A stretch of 9,411 nucleotides of DNA, taken from positions 1 to 9,411 of the forward strand of contig JALTNJ010000264.1 of NCBI GenBank assembly GCA_027000765.1. The letters run 5' to 3'. This stretch comes from Nitrososphaeria archaeon. Lineage in GTDB: Archaea > Thermoproteota > Nitrososphaeria > Geothermarchaeales > JDFR-13. The number at the start of each line of letters is the position of its first letter. The first letter of the stretch is position 1. The notes beneath the pieces were generated by a model. It saw nothing but the letters and a program-made list of their open reading frames with translations. It was not told where the DNA came from and ran no database searches. The position numbers and the translations under genes are program-made. Positions 1 through 6,113 of this stretch are shown here, one piece after another.

Positions 1-830
1 TGCGTGCACCGCATGAATATCTTAAGGGACGGACCGTTGGACTTATCTTTGAAAAACCTTCTACGAGGACAAGGGTCTCCTTCATGGCAGCCATATCACA
101 CCTTGGTGCTGTTCCTTTCCAATTGACTCCCCAAGTTATGCAATTAAGCAGAGGCGAGCCCATTAAAGATACAGCCAGAGTATTAGACAGATATCTAGAT
201 GGACTGGTCATACGTACCTTTGGCCAAGAAATTGTCGAGGAATATGCAAAGTGGATGAAGAAACCAGTTATAAATGCGTTAACCGACTTAACCCATCCCA
301 TGCAGGGACTTGCCGATATTCTCACGATATGGGAGCATAAAGGTAAGCGGAAGGATATTAAAATAGGGTATGTCGGTGACATATGGAATGTATGTCATTC
401 ACTCATGATAATGTCAAGTATCTTTGGATATACTATGTACATTGCTAGGCCAAAGGGATACGATCCTAATCCAAGAGTATGGGATTATGTTGAGGACATG
501 TCTAGAAAGACGGGGGCAGAGATAGTGCTTACTGAGGATCTTGAAGAGGCATTTAGAGATGCCGATGTAATATATGCTAATACATGGCATAGCATGGGCG
601 GTCCAGAGGCGGAGAAGGATAAGCGTTTGAAAGACTGGGCTGGTTATCAGGCTAATGAGGAAACGACTAAAGTAGCGAAGGAAGACTTTATATTTATGCA
701 CTGCCTACCTGGGTACCGAGGTGAAGAGATGACTGATGGGATTATAGAAGGTCCACATAGCGTTGTATTTGACCAAGCTGAGAATAGAATGCATACCGAG
801 AAGGCTGTATTGGCTCTAGTTATCCCTTAA
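1..830 (+). CDS. argF: Ornithine-carbamoyltransferase-like protein, 5'-truncated by the window
   Basis: The reading frame is open from base 3 and ends with TAA at 828-830, giving 275 residues; about 35-40 N-terminal residues lie outside the window, judged from the usual length near 300-315. Family members transfer a carbamoyl group from carbamoyl phosphate to ornithine in the cytoplasm, making citrulline for arginine synthesis, or run in reverse for arginine breakdown. Visible motifs are the carbamoyl-phosphate loop STRTR (60-74), HPMQ (294-305), a GD-I-W-N-V turn (375-392), the SMG loop as NTWHSMG (579-599), and HCLP (699-710), which separates this group from aspartate carbamoyltransferases (HPLP). 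Odd points: the residue after STRTRVSF is Met instead of the usual Glu, the GDGNN turn reads GDIWN, and the Asp of the D-x-W-x-SMG loop is Asn. These raise the chance of a different amine substrate. The family call is firm; ornithine specificity is not. No arginine gene is visible nearby. Confidence 0.85.
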   Translation, partial: RAPHEYLKGRTVGLIFEKPSTRTRVSFMAAISHLGAVPFQLTPQVMQLSRGEPIKDTARVLDRYLDGLVIRTFGQEIVEEYAKWMKKPVINALTDLTHPMQGLADILTIWEHKGKRKDIKIGYVGDIWNVCHSLMIMSSIFGYTMYIARPKGYDPNPRVWDYVEDMSRKTGAEIVLTEDLEEAFRDADVIYANTWHSMGGPEAEKDKRLKDWAGYQANEETTKVAKEDFIFMHCLPGYRGEEMTDGIIEGPHSVVFDQAENRMHTEKAVLALVIP

Positions 831-843
831 TATCCATACTTCC

Positions 844-850
844 TTTTTTT
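844..850 (+). terminator. T7 tract after the carbamoyltransferase gene
   Basis: Seven consecutive T residues begin 13 bases after the TAA stop at 828-830, with no other plus-strand gene following. Archaeal RNA polymerase commonly stops at such U-rich tracts without a hairpin, so this is a plausible transcript end; it is inferred from sequence only. Confidence 0.5.
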
Positions 851-900
851 AACAATATAAGAAGATAGAGTTGGATGAAGTGATTATACCGTGAAAAAAT

Positions 901-960
901 GTATGAAAATATAAATAAATTGTTGGCAGGACAGCTTTTATAATAGACTATCCTGCCAAC
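901..960 (-). terminator. Hairpin plus T-rich tract spanning the stop codon of the secreted-protein gene
   Basis: A perfect 10-base inverted repeat, GTTGGCAGGA at 922-931 and TCCTGCCAAC at 951-960, encloses a 19-base spacer that contains the TAG stop (948-950) of the minus-strand gene. Read on the minus strand, the first arm encodes the last residues of the protein (after Lys: Leu-Ala-Gly) and the second arm lies in the 3' untranslated region, followed by a T-rich stretch (about 901-920). The arrangement resembles an intrinsic terminator. The spacer is long for one, and archaea do not need a hairpin, so an mRNA-stabilising or other role is also possible. Confidence 0.5.
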
Positions 961-2213
961 TTTCCTGTGAAGAAGACTGTTTTAGAGGATAAGAGAACCT
1001 CACCGGTATCCTTGAATATAACTATCGTTGTTGCGACAGGCTCATCATCTATGAATATAACCCCTTTAACATAAATCATATTATCGTACTCGTTATATGA
1101 TGATAAGACAATCTTAAAGCTACTGGGTGCTGTAGGTGCAGCGGTGAACGTAAGCATATCTAGACTTCCTGTCATCAATGCTTTATTAAGTTTTAGGCTT
1201 GCTAGTCCAAAGTCTCTTCCCCTCTCCATGTTGGCTACACTGGCGAATCCAGTTGCTTTAATAACTTTCCCACGGATTATGTTAAACGCCTTCTGAATAT
1301 TGTTTTCAAGCTCATCAAGCGAGTCTCCAGCTCCGTATACTTGGTATATAACGACTTCATCACCGGGTGCAAGATCGCCTAAGCGCCAATCATATACCAC
1401 ACAATAGTCACCTGCGTATGCTGTAGTTCCATCCGCCCTAATCGAAAAATGCGTTGGATAATAAAAACCTCTGTTATAATAGTCATCCCAATCGTGATCA
1501 TAGTCAGAGGGGGCTCTTGTGGATGCAAACCCCATGTAAACTGTATCTGGTGAAACAGAGCCTACTAGTGTCCTATTTTTAAATGCTACAGTTAAATGAA
1601 GATCAGGTCTCCTTATATCATCCATCCCCCAATAGTTAGTGTACCCACCTGCATATCTAACCCATACATCCCAGTCGACAATTCTCTTATGCTCTAACTC
1701 GTATAGCGTGGAGGTCCCTATATTCTCTATAGCTGTCCTAAGAATTATGAACTTCTCATTATCAAATATAGTGTAGGTAAACGTTATTCTAACTCTGTTG
1801 TCACTAGTTGTTAGAATTATTTCATGGATTGTTTTATAACCAAGGTTCTGGACCGTTATCATGGGCTGGGATAACGAGACTGTACCCCATACATCGTCAT
1901 CAGGGGAGTATCCCACTCTCTCACCTTCATAGAAGAGAGACCACCCTTCTCCCCACCATCCAGTCGCCAATGACTCGTATTCAGAACCGATAGGATACTG
2001 GAATCCAGTGCTTCCAAATATACTGTCGTATACACCCAGTGCACCATAATCATTGATACCAACTCTGATAAAATTACCTTGATAGACCGAGCCACTATAG
2101 AATGCATATGCTGGGGTTGCTATAGATAGGAGGAATGCCGCTACTATAATGATACTGAACATAAATGTAAGTCGTTTAAGCCTCATATTTCTGGTCTTTT
2201 CCAATGTATTCAT
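948..2213 (-). CDS. Secreted protein of unknown function with a signal peptide
   Basis: I do not recognise this family. From ATG at 2213 the product is 421 residues; an in-frame GTG at 2225 would add four. The ATG is favoured by a GTGA ribosome-binding match seven to eight bases upstream and a TATA element centred near 2254. The N-terminus has a basic stretch (MRLKRL), a hydrophobic core of about 17 residues and a likely signal-peptidase site after ATPAYA, so the protein is probably exported. No C-terminal anchor is seen. The mature part begins with a Gly/Trp/Tyr-rich region (VGINDYGALGVYD, ATGWWGEGW), then alternating hydrophobic strands typical of beta-sandwich folds, an acidic aromatic patch (DYDHDWDDYY) that might bind metal, a helical stretch (LENNIQKAFNIIRG) and a final beta-rich domain. 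A sugar-binding or carbohydrate-active role is conceivable, but no catalytic motif supports it. The gene is followed by a hairpin at its stop codon. Confidence 0.8.
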   Translation of the reverse strand: MNTLEKTRNMRLKRLTFMFSIIIVAAFLLSIATPAYAFYSGSVYQGNFIRVGINDYGALGVYDSIFGSTGFQYPIGSEYESLATGWWGEGWSLFYEGERVGYSPDDDVWGTVSLSQPMITVQNLGYKTIHEIILTTSDNRVRITFTYTIFDNEKFIILRTAIENIGTSTLYELEHKRIVDWDVWVRYAGGYTNYWGMDDIRRPDLHLTVAFKNRTLVGSVSPDTVYMGFASTRAPSDYDHDWDDYYNRGFYYPTHFSIRADGTTAYAGDYCVVYDWRLGDLAPGDEVVIYQVYGAGDSLDELENNIQKAFNIIRGKVIKATGFASVANMERGRDFGLASLKLNKALMTGSLDMLTFTAAPTAPSSFKIVLSSYNEYDNMIYVKGVIFIDDEPVATTIVIFKDTGEVLLSSKTVFFTGKLAG

Positions 2214-2250
2214 AAAAATTCTCACTTAATATTAAATTTAACGATAGAAG

Positions 2251-2258
2251 TATATATA
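2251..2258 (-). promoter_or_regulatory. TATA box for the secreted-protein gene
   Basis: The octamer TATATATA is centred about 27 bases upstream of position 2227, giving a predicted transcript start just before the GTG at 2225 and about 14 bases before the ATG at 2213. The spacing fits an archaeal TBP site. It lies in the 157-base gap after ridA and suggests separate transcription of the secreted-protein gene. Confidence 0.5.
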
Positions 2259-2292
2259 GATGAGCAACGGATATACATCTAATAGACAATAT

Positions 2293-2298
2293 AAAAAA
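2293..2298 (-). terminator. Possible T-tract terminator after ridA
   Basis: On the minus strand this is a run of six T residues inside a longer A/T-only stretch, about 70 bases after the ridA stop and upstream of the next TATA box. It is a reasonable archaeal termination site but is not distinctive in such AT-rich spacer DNA. Confidence 0.3.
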
Positions 2299-2370
2299 TA
2301 TAATATATGGTTAGGATCTACAACTGTGAGTAAAGCCATGTATGTTAGCCGGTAAATACTGACTATACTA

Positions 2371-2757
2371 TCATTCCTCGATATAGGCGATAGCGTCCAT
2401 TTCAACTAGGATCTCTTCTTTAGGAGGTTTTGCCTCGACCGTTGTCCTACTTGGAGGGTTGATGGTGAAATATCTCCTGTATACCTCATTGAAGTCAGAA
2501 TAATATTTCTTATCTGCGAGATACACGTTTATCTTTACAATGTTTTCTAATGTGCCTCCCGCGGCCTCAACGATTGCAGTAATATTTTTAATGACCTGCT
2601 CCGTCTGCTCCTTAATTCCCCCCTTAACTAGTTTCCCTGTTTCAGGGTCTATTGCGACTTGACCAGATACAAATAACATATTACCAACTTTAACAGCCTG
2701 AGAATATGCTGCTAAAGGTTTTGGAGCCTTATCGGTTGATATAATATTTTTCTTCAA
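2371..2757 (-). CDS. ridA: RidA family 2-iminobutanoate/2-iminopropanoate deaminase
   Basis: The 128-residue product has the full length of the RidA/YjgF/UK114 family, small cytoplasmic trimers that hydrolyse reactive enamine/imine intermediates released by PLP enzymes such as threonine dehydratase. Visible landmarks are Tyr18 in AAYSQAV, the strand-turn MLFVSGQVAIDPETGKL (27-43), Asn90 in DFNEVY, the catalytic Arg104 in PPSRTTVEA (101-109) that binds the substrate carboxylate, and Glu119 near the end (VEMDAIA). These match residues known to form the RidA active site, so it should be a true deaminase rather than one of the Arg-lacking relatives. The start is TTG, supported by a GGTGA site six bases upstream and agreement with family N-termini. 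It is divergent from an MFS transporter gene; no PLP enzyme is adjacent. Confidence 0.93.
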   Translation of the reverse strand: MKKNIISTDKAPKPLAAYSQAVKVGNMLFVSGQVAIDPETGKLVKGGIKEQTEQVIKNITAIVEAAGGTLENIVKINVYLADKKYYSDFNEVYRRYFTINPPSRTTVEAKPPKEEILVEMDAIAYIEE

Positions 2758-2763
2758 CAGTCT

Positions 2764-2768
2764 TCACC
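2764..2768 (-). promoter_or_regulatory. Ribosome binding site that fixes the TTG start of ridA
   Basis: On the minus strand the sequence is AAGGTGA, and GGTGA ends six bases before the TTG at 2755-2757. It is complementary to the usual archaeal 16S rRNA 3' end (CACCUCC-type) and supports initiation at the non-ATG codon. Confidence 0.65.
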
Positions 2769-2790
2769 TTCTACTACTAATATCACATTG

Positions 2791-2798
2791 TATAAAAA
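2791..2798 (-). promoter_or_regulatory. TATA-like box for ridA
   Basis: Reads TTTTTATA on the minus strand, centred about 37 bases upstream of the TTG start. A transcript start near 2768 would give a short leader just including the GGTGA site. Confidence 0.4.
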
Positions 2799-2892
2799 TA
2801 TTATTGAATATCCTGTGCCTATTAATGATTATATCTTGGTGTAGTTATAAGATAACCCGCAAAAGGATTATGTTTTAACGGTCTAATTAAAA

Positions 2893-2901
2893 TTTAATAT
2901 A
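2893..2901 (+). promoter_or_regulatory. TATA-like box for the first MFS transporter gene
   Basis: TTTAATATA within an A/T-only stretch (2885-2902). It predicts a transcript start near 2923, eight bases before the ATG at 2931 and downstream of the GTG at 2910, which argues for the ATG start. The rest of the 150-base divergent spacer holds only a weak 6-base inverted repeat (2832-2837 with 2849-2854). Confidence 0.4.
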
Positions 2902-2930
2902 TCAACAACGTGTTTAAGATAGTTTTAACC

Positions 2931-4088
2931 ATGAATCTAGCGGTGCTTATATTAACATTGGCATCATTTTCCTTCTGGCTCGGGATAAACATGATCACCC
3001 CCATATTTCCATTATTCCTATCTGATATGGGGGCTGCGGCTGCAGAGATAGGGGTTATAGTAGCCATACCATCTTTAATCTCCATATTTGTTAGGTTGCC
3101 TTTGGCGTCAAGCGCCCCCAGAATAGGTAGGATAAAGTTTCTCAGCATTTCTCTCTTCATAAACTCGTTATCATTATTTCTATACGGATTCTCTTATAGT
3201 GTCTCATCAATCTACTTGATAAGGCTCTTCCACTCCTTATCCATAGCTGCTTTTGGCCCTGTTGCAATGGCTTTCGTATCCATATTGACTCCACTCAAGA
3301 AGAGAGGAGGTGTAATGGGGTCATACATGACTATGATAGCTCTAGCCATGGTCATCGGCCCGGGGCTAACAGCTATATTATCTCATTATATGGATTACCA
3401 CATGATATTCATGGTAGCTTCAATACCTGCACTAATTTTCTCAGTTATTTTACTAACCTTAAAAGAGGAAGAGTTATACGACAATTCAAATGGGAAGATA
3501 GTATGGAGCTTAAGTAAAGGTATTATCAATCTCTTTAAGAATAAGGACTTTATCTTAATATGTGTATCCACCCTCGCCTATAGCTCGTCACTAGGTTTTT
3601 TCCGGTCATATTTCCCTATATATGTTGAGGATATATATCTTTTAGGAGCGGCATTCGTAAGTACACTTTATACTGCCAGAGGAGTATTCAACGTTCTAGT
3701 GAGGCCAGTCACTGGATTTATTAGTGGAAAACTAGGTGTAAAGAAACTTATTATGAGTGGAATGATCCTCACAGCCATTTCATTCCTATTAATATCATTA
3801 AACCTACCTATTTACATTCTATTTATTGCCATGATAATCTCTGGAATTGGATGGGGAATGCGCGCGGTATCTAGTGTGAACTTCATAAGCCTCGTTCTAA
3901 GCGATGAGGACCAGGAGGTTGGAATGGCTTTTTTCTTCAACATGTTTGACATAGGGATATTCGTGGGATCAGTATCAGGAGGACTCCTAGCTCTCCAGAC
4001 CAGTCTCTCCACGGTATTCTGGATATATTCCATAATACTAGCCATTGGAACAGTTGTATTACTATTTATTAAAGAAAAGAAATTATAG
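2931..4088 (+). CDS. MFS transporter, 12 membrane segments, substrate unknown
   Basis: A 385-residue, very hydrophobic protein; an in-frame GTG at 2910 would add seven residues, but a likely TATA element lies at 2893-2901, too close to that codon. The pattern of about twelve hydrophobic segments in two halves, with a cytoplasmic loop (LKEEELYDNSNGKI) in the middle, is that of the major facilitator superfamily in the cytoplasmic membrane. The loop after segment 2 (SSAPRIGRIKF) corresponds to MFS motif A but lacks the usual Asp, and the equivalent loop in the C-half (TGFISGKLGVKK) lacks it too. Segment 5 carries IGPGLTAIL, a partial match to the Gly-Pro motif of efflux carriers. Substrate cannot be predicted. 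The gene is divergent from ridA and converges on the nucleoside hydrolase gene with only 8 bases between stop codons. Confidence 0.88.
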   Translation: MNLAVLILTLASFSFWLGINMITPIFPLFLSDMGAAAAEIGVIVAIPSLISIFVRLPLASSAPRIGRIKFLSISLFINSLSLFLYGFSYSVSSIYLIRLFHSLSIAAFGPVAMAFVSILTPLKKRGGVMGSYMTMIALAMVIGPGLTAILSHYMDYHMIFMVASIPALIFSVILLTLKEEELYDNSNGKIVWSLSKGIINLFKNKDFILICVSTLAYSSSLGFFRSYFPIYVEDIYLLGAAFVSTLYTARGVFNVLVRPVTGFISGKLGVKKLIMSGMILTAISFLLISLNLPIYILFIAMIISGIGWGMRAVSSVNFISLVLSDEDQEVGMAFFFNMFDIGIFVGSVSGGLLALQTSLSTVFWIYSIILAIGTVVLLFIKEKKL

Positions 4089-4096
4089 GGCGATGA

Positions 4097-5038
4097 CTAT
4101 CTGCTAAAAACTCTATCCCACATCAACCTTTTAAAGGCGTCTCCATCCACGTCATAAGCGACATAAATATTTGGGACGCCACGTAAAAACTCAGGAAGCT
4201 CTTCTCTTCTATCAACTATCGTCTGCCCCCTTGTATACCTCCCTTCTAACTCTACCGTGACCCTGTATTTTTTGAAAGAAAGTATCTCCCTGATAATGGC
4301 ATGTGATACTGCAATCGGATCATGAAGATGAACCCCATGTGATAATTTGGCTAGCCTCCTTGTCATCTCATAGAATAACTTTCCTATCCTTCCCCCTTCA
4401 ACTCTTATTCTCTCCCTCTCCTCAGGAGATATCATTGCCTTCGGGTTGTTCGTTACATCTAAACCTACTGCATATACCTCCGCTCCAGAATCATAAACTA
4501 CCCTAGCGGCCTCCGGGTCAGAATATATATTGAATTCAGCTACCGGGGTGTCATTTCCATAGCCATATGGTGTAAGTCCAAATGCTCCACCCATAGATAT
4601 GATCTTACCAACTTTGTTTGAGAACTCCGGATACATGAGCATAGCCAATGCCAGGTTTGTCAATGGGCCTATAGACACTATAGTTATTTCATGTGGATAC
4701 CTCCTTACAGCCTCGATCATGAATTCAACTGCGTCTCCAGCAAGTTCAGCATCTACAGCTGGGATATCCACATCACCTAACCCATCTGATCCATGGATAG
4801 CCTCTATTGGATGTGGTTCTTCTATAATCGGTTTATACGCTCCTCTATAAACAGGCACATCCAAATGGTCTAAAAAATTCAAGACTCTAAATGTGTTTCT
4901 AACCGCTTTTTCAATCTCTACATTGCCATATGTGGTTGTAATGCCCATCAGCTCAATCTCTGGGCTATTGATTGCTAGGATAATCGCAAGTGCATCATCT
5001 ATTCCGGGGTCAGTATCCAAGATTATTTTATTAGGCAT
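4097..5038 (-). CDS. Inosine-uridine-type nucleoside hydrolase
   Basis: The 313-residue protein matches the length and motifs of the IUNH family, which hydrolyses the N-glycosidic bond of ribonucleosides to free base and ribose using a bound calcium ion. The N-terminal metal motif DTDPGIDDA (8-16) is complete, including Asp10, Asp14 and Asp15. Further landmarks are Asn39 in TYGN, IHGSDGLGD (81-89), GPLTN (124-128), MGGAFG (149-154), AEFNIYSDPEAA (167-178) and His239-Asp240 in HLHDPIAV, the last supplying the distal metal ligand and a catalytic-site His. All residues needed for activity seem present. Base preference cannot be told from sequence; pyrimidine nucleoside, purine or broad specificity are all possible. 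The start is ATG, preceded by GGGGGAT six bases upstream. It is divergent from the aldo/keto reductase gene. A role in nucleoside salvage is inferred from the family. Confidence 0.93.
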   Translation of the reverse strand: MPNKIILDTDPGIDDALAIILAINSPEIELMGITTTYGNVEIEKAVRNTFRVLNFLDHLDVPVYRGAYKPIIEEPHPIEAIHGSDGLGDVDIPAVDAELAGDAVEFMIEAVRRYPHEITIVSIGPLTNLALAMLMYPEFSNKVGKIISMGGAFGLTPYGYGNDTPVAEFNIYSDPEAARVVYDSGAEVYAVGLDVTNNPKAMISPEERERIRVEGGRIGKLFYEMTRRLAKLSHGVHLHDPIAVSHAIIREILSFKKYRVTVELEGRYTRGQTIVDRREELPEFLRGVPNIYVAYDVDGDAFKRLMWDRVFSR

Positions 5039-5083
5039 ATGAATCCCCCGATAAAATCATCTCATTAATCTATTGGTTTCTAC

Positions 5084-5097
5084 ATTTAAATTTATAT
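5084..5097. promoter_or_regulatory. Shared TATA region between nucleoside hydrolase and aldo/keto reductase genes
   Basis: The stretch ATTTAAATTTATAT, with the palindrome ATTTAAAT at 5084-5091, is the main A/T-rich element in the short spacer between these divergent genes. Rightwards it predicts a start near 5115-5120, at the ATG of the reductase (5118). Leftwards it predicts a start near 5060, giving a leader of about 23 bases before the hydrolase ATG. It probably serves both directions, though two overlapping sites cannot be excluded. Confidence 0.45.
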
Positions 5098-5117
5098 TGG
5101 TGTTTGAAATGGCTGAA

Positions 5118-6062
5118 ATGGAAAAAATAATACTCGGATGGACTGGTGAAGAAGTTAGTAGAATGGGATTGGGAATATGGCAGTTCAGTGAAACATGGGG
5201 CGTCACAGACTACAAGGTGGCCAAGGAGATCATCCAAACCGCTTATGAAGCCGGGATAAACTTTTTTGACACCGCCATGGTATATGGAGACGGCTTAAGC
5301 GAAGAGTTCCTAGGGAGAGCAATAAAGGAATTAGGTATTAGAGACGATGTCTTTATCGCCACGAAGATCCCTGGCCAATATCTATCTAGGGATGATGTGA
5401 TTAGAGCATGTAGAAAGAGTCTTAAGAGGCTTCAAGTAGATGTTATCGACCTCCTTCAAGTCCATTGGCCACCTATATGGCATAACTTCCCGACATGCGA
5501 GTATATGGAGGCGCTTGAACAGCTTATTCACCTCGGCCTAGTTAGATATATAGGCCTGAGTGACTTCCCAGTCGAATTGGTGGAGTCTGCAAGGTCATGT
5601 TTATCCGTAACGGATATCGTATCAATACAAATCAGGTATAACTTAATTGAGAGAGATGCGGAGAAAGAATTGATTCCATATGCATTAGCTGAGGATCTCG
5701 TGGTCTTACCATGGAGTCCACTTGCCAAGGGAGCGTTAACTGGAAAATACAAGCCGGATAATCTCCCGGAGTTCCAGGATGTGAGAGGTAGAGACCCTAT
5801 ATTCCACCCAGAGAACTTCAAGAAGGTGTATGAACTTGTAAAAGTCTTGGAGGAAGTGGCTAAGAAGTATGATAAGACGCCTGCCCAAGTAGCATTAAAC
5901 TGGCTTATGACGTCATATCCGAATATACTTCCAATACCAGGAGCTAAGAATCCAAGACAAGTGCTTGATAATGCAGGGGCTTGTAATTGGAGGCTTGACT
6001 TTGAGGACTGGTTTAAATTGGATCAGGCTAGTAGGGCGATAAGGATAGACAGGGTTCTATAG
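5118..6062 (+). CDS. Aldo/keto reductase
   Basis: A 314-residue member of the NAD(P)H-dependent aldo/keto reductase superfamily, soluble TIM-barrel enzymes that reduce aldehydes and ketones. The catalytic tetrad is visible from the start chosen here: Asp51 (FFDTA), Tyr56 (VYG), Lys83 (ATKIPG) and His116 (LQVHW). Cofactor-side motifs follow in order: YIGLSDF, the LPWSPLAKGALTGKY loop and IPGAKNPRQVLDN near the C-terminus, where phosphate-group binding usually occurs. The reading frame extends back to a TTG at 5073 and an ATG at 5109, but a TATA element at 5084-5097 puts the transcript start near 5115-5120, and family proteins begin close to the sequence EKIILGWTG, so ATG 5118 is preferred with little or no leader. 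The physiological substrate is unknown. The gamma-carbonic-anhydrase-like gene follows 51 bases downstream and may be co-transcribed. Confidence 0.92.
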   Translation: MEKIILGWTGEEVSRMGLGIWQFSETWGVTDYKVAKEIIQTAYEAGINFFDTAMVYGDGLSEEFLGRAIKELGIRDDVFIATKIPGQYLSRDDVIRACRKSLKRLQVDVIDLLQVHWPPIWHNFPTCEYMEALEQLIHLGLVRYIGLSDFPVELVESARSCLSVTDIVSIQIRYNLIERDAEKELIPYALAEDLVVLPWSPLAKGALTGKYKPDNLPEFQDVRGRDPIFHPENFKKVYELVKVLEEVAKKYDKTPAQVALNWLMTSYPNILPIPGAKNPRQVLDNAGACNWRLDFEDWFKLDQASRAIRIDRVL

Positions 6063-6102
6063 CTTTACACGCTCTCCCTCTCCCTTTTCTCAAAATTTTT
6101 AG

Positions 6103-6109
6103 GGAGGTG
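6103..6109 (+). promoter_or_regulatory. Strong ribosome binding site for the hexapeptide-repeat gene
   Basis: GGAGGTG, four bases before ATG 6114, is a seven-base match to the complement of the archaeal 16S rRNA 3' end, the best in the window. No correctly spaced TATA element is evident for this gene, which fits translation as the second cistron of a reductase transcript. A T-rich segment just before it (6085-6100) could partly terminate the reductase transcript. Confidence 0.7.
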
Positions 6110-6113
6110 TACC

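Noticed and set aside
414..701. 95-codon minus-strand open frame inside the carbamoyltransferase gene
   Set aside because: It lies opposite strongly motif-supported coding sequence, shows no domain or promoter, and its residue composition looks like an antisense shadow.
831..920. Possible C/D-box or other small RNA in the spacer after the carbamoyltransferase gene
   Set aside because: Box-like words such as GGATGAA and GTGATTA occur, but no correctly ordered C, D', C' and D boxes could be found.
2832..2854. Six-base inverted repeat (TATCTT/AAGATA) between ridA and the MFS gene as an operator
   Set aside because: Short, with an 11-base spacer and in A/T-rich DNA; expected by chance without conservation data.
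2894..3160. 88-codon minus-strand open frame over the start of the first MFS gene
   Set aside because: Antisense to hydrophobic segments of a clear transporter; no start signals and no recognisable product.
4303..4850. Two plus-strand open frames (67 and 83 codons) inside the nucleoside hydrolase gene
   Set aside because: They oppose a gene with complete catalytic motifs and have low-complexity Ser/Leu/Pro-rich translations typical of shadow frames.
5073..5117. Extended N-terminus of the aldo/keto reductase from TTG 5073
   Set aside because: The segment contains the likely TATA element, and the added residues have no counterpart in the usual family N-terminus.
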